This document shows, piece by piece, positions 58,059-64,000 of a stretch of 64,000 nucleotides of DNA. Where the stretch lies: positions 310,001 through 374,000 of the forward strand of contig JAJFJD010000020.1 in the NCBI GenBank assembly GCA_021774335.1, read 5' to 3'. The position numbers and the translations under genes were made by a program. Source of the stretch: Alphaproteobacteria bacterium (GTDB lineage Bacteria; Pseudomonadota; Alphaproteobacteria; UBA8366). Each line of letters begins with the position of its first letter. The first letter of the stretch is position 1. Below the pieces are notes generated by a model. The model searched no databases. It was given only the letters and a program-made list of their open reading frames with translations, and was not told the origin of the DNA.

Positions 58059-58334
58059 ATGAAAAAATGCGTGATCGAAAGAGACATTCCGGAAGCTGGC
58101 AAGATGACGGACGACGAGGCCGCGGCCGCCGCTCAGAACTCCAATGCTGCATTGGCCCAGCTTGCCCCGGCTGTCCGATGGCAGCAAAGCCATGTGGCGG
58201 GCGACAAGATTTTCTGCGTCTACTTGGCCGATGGCGAGGAGGCGATCCGCAAGCACTCCGAAATAAGCGGTATCCCCATCACGGCGATCTACCCCGTCGA
58301 TCGCGTGATGGACCCGTCCTCTGCGCAGTCGTGA
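58059..58334 (+). CDS. DUF4242 domain-containing small protein
   Basis: A 91-residue cytosolic protein that starts MKKCVIERDIPEAGKM after a strong AGGAGG. The ferredoxin-like alpha+beta DUF4242 pattern is seen: VIERDIPEAGKMTDDEAA, a VRWQQSHV strand, KIFCVYLADGEEAIRKHSEI and a final ITAIYPVDRVMDP. Metal (nickel or other) binding has been proposed for this family but is not shown here. It precedes an FMN-binding protein gene, starting eight bases after its stop. Divergent from the HxlR regulator. Confidence 0.85.
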   Translation: MKKCVIERDIPEAGKMTDDEAAAAAQNSNAALAQLAPAVRWQQSHVAGDKIFCVYLADGEEAIRKHSEISGIPITAIYPVDRVMDPSSAQS

Positions 58335-58342
58335 GGCACGTC

Positions 58343-58984
58343 ATGGCTGATGTCTTCGGAATTTCCGTCGAGGAAGAAGTCACGACGCACGATGGGTTGC
58401 GCGAGTACCGCAAACCGCCTTCCCGCTTCGTGGCCAACAAGGTGATCGGCCATGTGGACGACGTGGCGCGCCGCTTCATTGCGGCCTCATCCATGGTGGT
58501 GCTGGCGACGCGGCGCGAGGATGGCGGCGTCGACATGACACCGCGGGGCGATCCCCCGGGCTTTGTTCAAATCTTGAACGACCGGGTGATCGCCCTGCCT
58601 GACCGGCTGGGCAACAACCGGGTGGATGCGTTCGAGAATATCCTGCGCGATCCGGGCGTCGGCCTCTATTTCATCATCCCCGGCCACAAAGACAGTCTGC
58701 GGATATCCGGTCGGGCACGGATCGTGCGCGACACGAAGCTGATGACCCGGATGGAGGTCCGCGGTCACGTTCCGGACCTCGCAATCCTGGTCCAGGTCGA
58801 TGCGCTGCTCAGCCATTGTCCCAAGGCTTTCGTCAGGGCAGGAATGTGGGAACGCGAGGCGTGGCCCGATCTCGGAGACGTGCCCTCCGCGGGAGAGTTC
58901 CTCAAGGCACATGGCAGCCTCCCTGACCCGGTGTCGGACGTTGAGGGTATCGTTGAAAAAGACGGCCGGACCCGGCTCTACTGA
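58343..58984 (+). CDS. Pyridoxamine 5'-phosphate oxidase-like FMN-binding protein
   Basis: A 213-residue split-barrel flavoprotein of the PNPOx-like fold (MSMEG_1061-type). Recognisable parts are DVARRFIAASSMVVLATRREDGGVDMTPRGDPPGFV split over two strands, IALPDRLGNNRVDAFENILRDPGVGLYF, and SLRISGRARIVRD. It likely binds FMN and reduces or protects against small electrophiles, but the substrate is unknown. A GAGG lies before the ATG; the gene follows the DUF4242 gene by eight bases. The longer open frame at 58031 is not the start. Confidence 0.88.
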   Translation: MADVFGISVEEEVTTHDGLREYRKPPSRFVANKVIGHVDDVARRFIAASSMVVLATRREDGGVDMTPRGDPPGFVQILNDRVIALPDRLGNNRVDAFENILRDPGVGLYFIIPGHKDSLRISGRARIVRDTKLMTRMEVRGHVPDLAILVQVDALLSHCPKAFVRAGMWEREAWPDLGDVPSAGEFLKAHGSLPDPVSDVEGIVEKDGRTRLY

Positions 58985-59378
58985 TCTGCGCCTTCATTGC
59001 GACCCGTTGTCTTGGCGCACTCGATCAGCGGGTTCATTTGGCTAGCGCACTCGCCGAAGCGGCATCGAGGTGATCAATCAGAGCGTGAGCATCATCTTGG
59101 GTCACGTGTCAAAAACGGTCGCATCCGGTCGGTGTCAATACACCATCCAAAACCTCGGCGGTTTGAAACTATATAGACTGAGCTTTATCCCGCATGCGTT
59201 GTGGGGATGGCTTCGGCTCTTACCCTAGGAACGGACATTACGACTGCCGCACTCGACTTCCGAGTTTGACCCGTAACGGACTTGATTGAATCAACTCTTG
59301 CCTAGAAATGGTAGACGTCTTCCGGATGTGCAAGAATCACGAGACATCCAAAAGATCGAACAACGAATTGGCGGGATT
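58985..59378. other. Intergenic region with repeat copy B and a 13-bp repeat, no gene
   Basis: The 394-base stretch between the FMN protein and the methyltransferase contains TCAAAAACGGTCG (59109-59121), also at 57131-57143, and the second copy of the ~70-bp repeat (59211-59284). I see no promoter or coding frame that stands out. Confidence 0.6.
59211..59284 (+). repeat. Dispersed ~70-bp intergenic repeat, copy B
   Basis: Contains ACCCTAGGAACGGACATTAC, then CTTCCGAGTTTGACCCGTAA and CGGACTT. Copy C has CCCTCAGGAGCGGACCATC and CTTCCGAGTCTGACACAAAG with the same spacing, so the relationship is clear. Lies between the FMN-protein cassette and the methyltransferase. Confidence 0.65.
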
Positions 59379-60188
59379 ATGAGTCAAAGCGGCTTTCAAC
59401 TTAGTGGCAATGCGGCGGCGATTTATGAGGACCAGAAAGTCCCAGCAATGTTCGGTCCATTGGCCGATGCAACTTTGAACGTCGTTACATTGTTCAACGA
59501 TGACATTGTTTTGGACGTCGCCTGCGGTACAGGAATTGTGGCGCGAAAGGTGCGCGACAAAATTGATTCAGCATCCCGCATCGCAGGCGTTGACTTGAAC
59601 GAAGGAATGATCGCTACGGCCCGGCTCATCACCGAAGATTTCGATCCACCGATCCGTTGGGAAGTTGCTGATGCCACGAAGACTCCCTTCAAGGATGGCG
59701 AATTCACGGTGGTCTTCTGTCAGCAAGGCATTCAATTTTTCCCGGACGATCAGGTTGCGGTCGTTGAGATGCGCCGGGTTCTCCGGAAGGGTGGTCGTGT
59801 GGCGATCACCGTCTGGGCCGGCGTGAGTCCGTTCTTCCGTGCATTGGCCGACGCTATTGAGCGCCATGTCGACGCAGACGCAGCGGAACAATCGCTCGCG
59901 CCCTTCTCATACAACGGTGCGGAACGGCTTCCTTCAATACTTGCAGCCGCTGGATTTAGAGATGTGAAGGTCGAGACGATCACTGTTAACCGCGTGATCG
60001 CCGATCCCTCGACCAGCATACCAAAGGAAATCATGGGCAACCCTGTGGGACCGACTGTAGACGCCAAAGGTATTGCGGTCATGAACGCGATTGTCGACGA
60101 AGTTCGACTCGATTGCCTGCGCTTTGAGCGCGGGAACGAACTTGTCGTGCCCCAGGAGGCCCACCCGGTTACCGCCGTGGCGGTGTGA
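59379..60188 (+). CDS. Class I SAM-dependent methyltransferase
   Basis: A 269-residue methyltransferase. The SAM motif I is VLDVACGTGIVARKV at about residue 46, motif II region IAGVDLNEGMI, and post-motif strands with WEVADATKTPFKDGEFTVVF. Substrate unknown; the layout is like UbiE/COQ5 and small-molecule methyltransferases. ATG 59379 (weak GGCGGG upstream) is preferred over the TTG at 59286. It is followed after 57 bases by the CitE-like gene, so the two may work together. Confidence 0.88.
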   Translation: MSQSGFQLSGNAAAIYEDQKVPAMFGPLADATLNVVTLFNDDIVLDVACGTGIVARKVRDKIDSASRIAGVDLNEGMIATARLITEDFDPPIRWEVADATKTPFKDGEFTVVFCQQGIQFFPDDQVAVVEMRRVLRKGGRVAITVWAGVSPFFRALADAIERHVDADAAEQSLAPFSYNGAERLPSILAAAGFRDVKVETITVNRVIADPSTSIPKEIMGNPVGPTVDAKGIAVMNAIVDEVRLDCLRFERGNELVVPQEAHPVTAVAV

Positions 60189-60245
60189 TTTATCTGTAAG
60201 TCTCGACTAGTCCGTAACGCTCGCAGTTGTACTGAGGAAGTAAGC

Positions 60246-61214
60246 ATGAGCTTCGAAATCGTTCAGGAGGCACCCCCGCGCCTTAATCGTAGCCACCTTT
60301 TCGTGCTGTCTAATCGCCCGGAAAAAATCGAAGCCGCGAGCAAGTCAGCCGCCGACGTCGTAATGTTTGAAATTGAGGACAACGTGCCGCCCGATGAAAA
60401 GCCGGCCGCTCGTCGCAATATTGTTGAGGCGCTTAACGATCTCGACTGGGGTGAAAAGTCAATCTGCGTCCGCATAAACGGTCTCGATACGCCGTTTATG
60501 TATCGAGACCTGGTCGATTTGCTGGAAGCGCCAACCGAGCGACTCGACTTGATCATGATCCCGAAGGCCGGCAATGCATCCGACATATACGCAGTCGATG
60601 TGATTGTGACGCAGATCGAACAGGCGATGGGCCGCAAAAAGCCGATTGGTTTTCAAATCATGATCGAGACCGCTCAGGGCCTCAATAATATTGATCAGAT
60701 CGCATCAGCAAGCCCTCGCAACGATTCCCTTCATCTCGGTGAGAACGATTACGCGGCTTCCGTTCGGGCCCGCATGACGACCGTCGGCGGACCGAATCCA
60801 GACTACAGTATTCTCACCGATGCTGATGCCGCAGGCGCGCGAGAGCGGCATTGGAACGATATGTGGCACTATCCTTTAGCTAAACTGGTCGCGGCGGCGC
60901 GTGGTAATGGTTTGCGGCCGATCGACGGTCCTTTCATTGATCCCGAGGACCTCGAAGGGTATCGGGCAGCAGCGACGCGTGCCGCCGTACTCGGTTGCGA
61001 AGGGAAATGGGGCACGAGCGAAAGTTCAACAGCAATCGCCAACGAAGTTTTTTCACCATCGACGAAGGCGGTTGAAAAAGCACGGCGCATTCTCGCAGCC
61101 GTCGAACGGGAAGGCATTGGAACGGCCACCATTGATGGAAAGCCGATCGCTCTTCCTCAGGTCAAGCAAGCGGAAGCACTGGTGGAACAAGCCAAGAAGC
61201 TTGGGATGCTTTGA
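60246..61214 (+). CDS. HpcH/HpaI aldolase / citrate-lyase (CitE) superfamily, malyl-CoA-lyase-like
   Basis: A 322-residue TIM-barrel protein that aligns well by eye with L-malyl-CoA/beta-methylmalyl-CoA lyase (Mcl1). Arg76 (CVRINGLDTP), Glu141 (IMIETAQG) and Asp168 (GENDYAAS) match the substrate- and Mg-binding residues of that enzyme at the same numbers. But the superfamily's IHPxQ loop is replaced by GKWGTSESSTAIANEVF at about 253-270, and the region that normally supplies the catalytic Asp near residue 299 reads DGKPIALPQVKQAE, with Ala/Leu at that position. It may therefore bind but not cleave malyl-CoA, or act on a different acyl-CoA. It follows a methyltransferase gene. Confidence 0.88.
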   Translation: MSFEIVQEAPPRLNRSHLFVLSNRPEKIEAASKSAADVVMFEIEDNVPPDEKPAARRNIVEALNDLDWGEKSICVRINGLDTPFMYRDLVDLLEAPTERLDLIMIPKAGNASDIYAVDVIVTQIEQAMGRKKPIGFQIMIETAQGLNNIDQIASASPRNDSLHLGENDYAASVRARMTTVGGPNPDYSILTDADAAGARERHWNDMWHYPLAKLVAAARGNGLRPIDGPFIDPEDLEGYRAAATRAAVLGCEGKWGTSESSTAIANEVFSPSTKAVEKARRILAAVEREGIGTATIDGKPIALPQVKQAEALVEQAKKLGML

Positions 61215-61330
61215 CAAGGTCTTTGAGGTCCGAACCTGGCTATTAGCCGACATCCCGGCATGCGGTGACGACTTCCGCTTTGTCCCCAAAAGCTGACGTT
61301 AGGTCGGCGATGTCCGCTATTGCGCAGGAT

Positions 61331-61405
61331 AGGTCCGCTTCGCCCTCAGGAGCGGACCATCGAACGGCCGTGTCCAACTTCCGAGTCTGACACAAAGCGG
61401 ACGTT
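61331..61405 (+). repeat. Dispersed ~70-bp intergenic repeat, copy C
   Basis: Contains CCCTCAGGAGCGGACCATCG and CTTCCGAGTCTGACACAAAG ending CGGACGTT. Matches copy B in order and spacing; copy A is more diverged. It stands between the CitE-like gene and the XRE regulator. Confidence 0.65.
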
Positions 61406-61486
61406 ATCCCTCATGATTTGTAGAAGGCGCGATTTAAGTCGAAGAACGATATTTTGCCCAGAAAAAGCTCCGCCAACGCGGGTTAC

Positions 61487-61888
61487 TCAATGCGGCGGCC
61501 GACTGTCAGTCTCAACAAAGAGATCAGCAACGGAGCTTAATGCTGCGCTAAAACGCTTTCTCACATCACTAGGCATCGCCTGGATGCTTCTAGCTAGTTC
61601 GAGTGCTTCATTGCGAAGCGGTTCGTTCGATTCGACAGGCTGGCCAGAAAGGCCCTCGAGAAACCATTCCGGTGGCACCTCAAGAATTTGCGATAATTCC
61701 CAAAGCCGGCCGACGCTGATCCGATTGGTGCCGCTCTCGTATTTTTGTAATTGCTGGAAGGTTAGTCCAATTCGATTCGCGAGGTAGGTCTGACTCAGAT
61801 CGCACAAGATTCTACGTTGGCGGATGCGACTTCCAACATGGATATCGGCAGATTTTGGTTGCTTGCTCAAAATTCGTCTCTGGTCCAT
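61487..61888 (-). CDS. XRE-family helix-turn-helix regulator
   Basis: A 133-residue protein with an N-terminal XRE helix-turn-helix (GSRIRQRRILCDLSQTYLAN, GLTFQQLQKYESGTNRISVG, LWELSQILEVPPEWFLEGL) at about residues 19-80, and a short helical tail. Proteins of this size and layout are common stand-alone alphaproteobacterial regulators. It lies beyond repeat copy C, with the small 55-residue gene upstream of it on the same strand. Confidence 0.88.
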   Translation of the reverse strand: MDQRRILSKQPKSADIHVGSRIRQRRILCDLSQTYLANRIGLTFQQLQKYESGTNRISVGRLWELSQILEVPPEWFLEGLSGQPVESNEPLRNEALELARSIQAMPSDVRKRFSAALSSVADLFVETDSRPPH

Positions 61889-61997
61889 TAGGGAATTATG
61901 GATTGGGGTTTTGGTGCCTTAGTATGCCCTACGGCCACATATGGTTTGCGGCTTCAGCCGTATTTCAGTGAAGTTAGCGGTGCAAAGTCAGATTGGC

Positions 61998-62165
61998 TCA
62001 TTGCAGTTTCTCGATTGCCGCCATGACCTTGTTCCAATAGCCCGCCCCATGTAGATCGCCACAGTCCATCATTCGGTCGGATTGCATTGCTGCTTCTATT
62101 ATCGCGTTCTTCCCATATTTCTCGATGAGTTCAGACGCGGATTTATAAATGTCTTTATCGTCCAT
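61998..62165 (-). CDS. Conserved-type small protein, 55 residues
   Basis: A 55-residue ORF on the minus strand, too short for usual cut-offs: it begins MDDKDIYKSASELIEKYGKN and ends AIEKLQ. The pattern (acidic start, xSAxELIEKYG, AAMQSDRMMDCGDLHG, W, IEKLQ) matches a widespread small alphaproteobacterial protein type that I recall as IW..A..L...YG.....A..RAD.....GD..G...W..I..AIEEL. No function is known to me. A near-complete match makes coding likely. Confidence 0.75.
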   Translation of the reverse strand: MDDKDIYKSASELIEKYGKNAIIEAAMQSDRMMDCGDLHGAGYWNKVMAAIEKLQ

Positions 62166-62759
62166 ACTCGGACTGTATCACAATGGTCGGGGCATAATTG
62201 TGGCGCGACCCCGTGAGTGAGACTGACCAAGGAAAAGCCCCGGCTGGGGAGCCGAGGCTAATCCAAATCGGAGCGTGACCAACTACCGGACCGTCGAATC
62301 CGGGTTGGCCACGCAAGTGGAGTGATTACTTCCAAACTTCTTATACTCAAATCCCTTAAAAGTTTCGTTAATCACTAGAGCACGTAGAAGCAGCGCGACC
62401 TGGGGAGACGGATATTATGATTTAACCCGTGCAGTACGTCCCCCAAACCGAGAGGGAAACTTTCCGAAATTTTTTGCTGTTCGCCGTTGCCCATTAGAGC
62501 ATTCCTGATCATTGACAATCCTGGCATCGCTCGGTAGCGGGCGACTATTTATTATGAACACCAACAAGAACTACAATCTCAGATTTAATCCAAGAAAATT
62601 TATTTCCTGCCCTAATGGTATATTGTACGGCTTTGATTTCATTCATAAAATTTTTACCTGCCATCGATAGTGTCGATCAATTCCGGACGTCTTGGAATTG
62701 CCGCCGCGTTTTAGCTGCGGCTTCATACTCGTCATTTCGAATTAGGATCGATTCTTATC
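62166..62759. other. AT-rich intergenic region upstream of chemoreceptor, no gene
   Basis: A 594-base low-GC stretch with no persuasive reading frame. It includes a strong hairpin at 62235-62260 and the receptor's promoter, which I cannot place. The AGTGATTA / TAATCACT words near 62320 and 62370 form a separated inverted pair of unknown meaning. Confidence 0.5.
62235..62260. repeat. Hairpin AGCC-C-CGGCT / AGCCG-A-GGCT
   Basis: AGCCCCGGCT, loop GGGG, AGCCGAGGCT forms a ten-bp stem with one mismatch after GGAAA. Followed by AATCC, without a poly-T tail. May be a structured RNA element or a terminator of an upstream relic; identity not known. Confidence 0.4.
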
Positions 62760-64000
62760 ATGGCCATAGAAAATCAAACCAAGCCAAATCAAACAGGTGC
62801 AACGAACAAAAGCTTTTTGCACCTTGGTATCCGGAACAAGCTTGTTCTATTGCTTCTGGCGTTTGGCTTGGTGCCGGCTCTGGCAATGTTCACGATGTTC
62901 GAAATAGAGAAAAGTGCATTGCAAGATGATCTAAATGCGCAGGCCGAGGCGTCGGCGGCGCAGGTCAACAAAACGATCGATCGCAACTTGTTCGAGCGCT
63001 ATGGCGATGTACAGGCTTTCGGCCTGAATAAGGCTGCACATGATCAGGAAAACTGGCGAAACTTGTCACCGGGAAACCCATTGGTCCAGGCCATGAATGG
63101 GTATACGACCGGCTACGGTATTTACAAGCTAATGCTCTTGCTCGACATTGACGGTAACGTGGTTAGCACGAATACCGTTGATGCAGCGGGGAAGGCCATT
63201 GCGACGCAGACTCTCCTCGGAAAGAACTACAAGAACGCACCGTGGTTCTCAAAAGCGGCAAATGGCCAGTTCCTAAAAGGCAGAAATGGACTTACTGGTA
63301 CTGCAGTAGATCAACCCACGAAGAATAAGGTTGTAGCCCAGCTCTATGGCGGGGACGGTTATGTCATTCCGTTCAGTGCACCCGTAAAGGATGGCACCGG
63401 CAACACCATTGCGATTTGGGTAAATTTTGCAGACTTCGGTTTGGTCGAAGAGATCATCGACTCGTTCTATCAACGTTTTGCCACGGATGGCTCTCCCTCA
63501 GCAGAGATTACGTTGCTCGATCCTGCGGGACGCATCATTGTCGATTATGATCCTAAAACGCAGGGCTTCACTGAATTTGCCGGTTACAAACGTAATCCAA
63601 ATATCATCGGCAAGTTCAATCTAGCCGAGAAAGGCGTCGTCGCCGCACAGCTCTCGGTTAAGGGCCAGAATGGCGGGCTAATCTCGACCCACGCGAGAAA
63701 AGAGATTGATCAAGTCAGCGGCTATCATCATAGCCAGGGCGCGTACGACTATCCGGGTCTCAATTGGTCGGCACTGGTTCGCGTACCAGTGGATGAAGCG
63801 TATGCGACGGTGAACAGACTTAATATGAAAATGATTATCGTGCTGTCCGCTGCCGTTGTTGTCACGTCGATACTCGGCACATTGATCGGAATGAGCTTTG
63901 CCAAACCGATAATCGGTCTTACCGGTGTAATGCAGGCGCTAGCCCAGGGCGAGAAAAACGTCGAAATTCCGAATGCCGCACGCAGCGACGAAATCGGCGA
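62760..64000 (+). CDS. Methyl-accepting chemotaxis protein, 3' end outside window
   Basis: The frame is open from ATG 62760 to the window end (413 residues shown). After a short cytosolic start, a first membrane helix is seen at about 28-47 (LVLLLLAFGLVPALAMF). A periplasmic double-Cache-type sensor follows (about 50-355; MLLLDIDGNVVSTNT, LGKNYKNAPWFSKAANGQ, ITLLDPAGRIIVDYD, YPGLNWSALVRVPVDEAY). A second helix at about 362-380 (MIIVLSAAVVVTSILGTLIG) precedes a HAMP domain that begins FAKPIIGLTGVMQALAQGE. The signalling domain must lie beyond the edge; a diguanylate cyclase or kinase output is the alternative. Ligand unknown. Confidence 0.87.
   Translation, partial: MAIENQTKPNQTGATNKSFLHLGIRNKLVLLLLAFGLVPALAMFTMFEIEKSALQDDLNAQAEASAAQVNKTIDRNLFERYGDVQAFGLNKAAHDQENWRNLSPGNPLVQAMNGYTTGYGIYKLMLLLDIDGNVVSTNTVDAAGKAIATQTLLGKNYKNAPWFSKAANGQFLKGRNGLTGTAVDQPTKNKVVAQLYGGDGYVIPFSAPVKDGTGNTIAIWVNFADFGLVEEIIDSFYQRFATDGSPSAEITLLDPAGRIIVDYDPKTQGFTEFAGYKRNPNIIGKFNLAEKGVVAAQLSVKGQNGGLISTHARKEIDQVSGYHHSQGAYDYPGLNWSALVRVPVDEAYATVNRLNMKMIIVLSAAVVVTSILGTLIGMSFAKPIIGLTGVMQALAQGEKNVEIPNAARSDEIG

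Noticed and set aside
57195..58256. A 353-residue version of the HxlR regulator starting at 58256
   Set aside because: The extra 114 residues cross the divergent promoter and the DUF4242 gene. The ATG at 57914 has a strong ribosome-binding site.
58031..58984. A 317-residue version of the FMN protein starting at 58031
   Set aside because: Its N-terminal 104 residues overlap the DUF4242 gene out of frame and are Arg/Gly-rich. The ATG at 58343 begins the conserved domain.
62615..62929. A 104-residue open frame at the start of the chemoreceptor region
   Set aside because: It is out of frame with the receptor, which reads cleanly from ATG 62760.

Overview
The window looks like part of a chromosome from a high-GC, free-living alphaproteobacterium, most like the Rhodospirillales or a related group. 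The evidence is the purC-purS-purQ-purL-bolA-grxD block, a glmU-glmS pair, a class II DAHP synthase, an alphaproteobacterial type of 55-residue small protein, and many acyl-CoA, LLM-flavin, SDR and VOC enzymes typical of metabolically broad soil or marine heterotrophs. The assignment rests on family recognition only; no database search was possible. Genes are dense, with short gaps and frequent 4-base overlaps.

1-9.3 kb: a pair of acyl-CoA dehydrogenase genes (the first cut by the window edge); the purine operon with bolA and the monothiol glutaredoxin, opened by a clear sigma70-type promoter and closed by a bidirectional terminator; an LLM oxidoreductase, a VOC protein, and rpsD with its own promoter. 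9.3-24.7 kb: enoyl-CoA hydratase, an AGCS symporter, then a run of probable catabolic genes (ornithine cyclodeaminase family, TauD-like dioxygenase, iron alcohol dehydrogenase, VOC protein, SMP-30 lactonase, two SDRs, an MFS carrier). After these come a winged-helix/TPR regulator, trmJ, a RidA protein, an amine-oxidase-like flavoprotein and a hydroxybutyrate-dehydrogenase-like SDR. 24.7-38 kb: cysS, nadE, two unrecognised genes in tandem, a class II DAHP synthase with terminator, a sirtuin, a SulP transporter with STAS and cyclic-nucleotide domains, a Kef-type antiporter, a pirin, and a LysR regulator divergent from an EamA exporter.

38-55.7 kb: glutathione reductase, a succinate-semialdehyde-dehydrogenase-like enzyme, a fumarate-reductase-like flavoprotein, a cystathionine-lyase-like PLP enzyme, a VOC protein, glmS/glmU, gph, an alpha/beta hydrolase, a cNMP-FHA fusion protein, an LLM oxidoreductase, a DUF3108 protein, and a GMC oxidoreductase paired with a small twin-arginine protein.

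55.9-64 kb is different. It begins at a tRNA-Val(CAC) gene, followed at once by a broken phage-type integrase (one frameshift plus one in-frame stop). The next stretch is more AT-rich and sparsely coded, with three degenerate copies of a roughly 70-bp repeat placed between small gene cassettes: HxlR regulator / DUF4242 / FMN-binding protein; then a methyltransferase and a malyl-CoA-lyase-like protein with an altered active site. An XRE regulator, a 55-residue protein and the 5' part of a chemotaxis receptor close the window. This is best read as the decayed left end of an island inserted at tRNA-Val, and it holds the most unusual material here.
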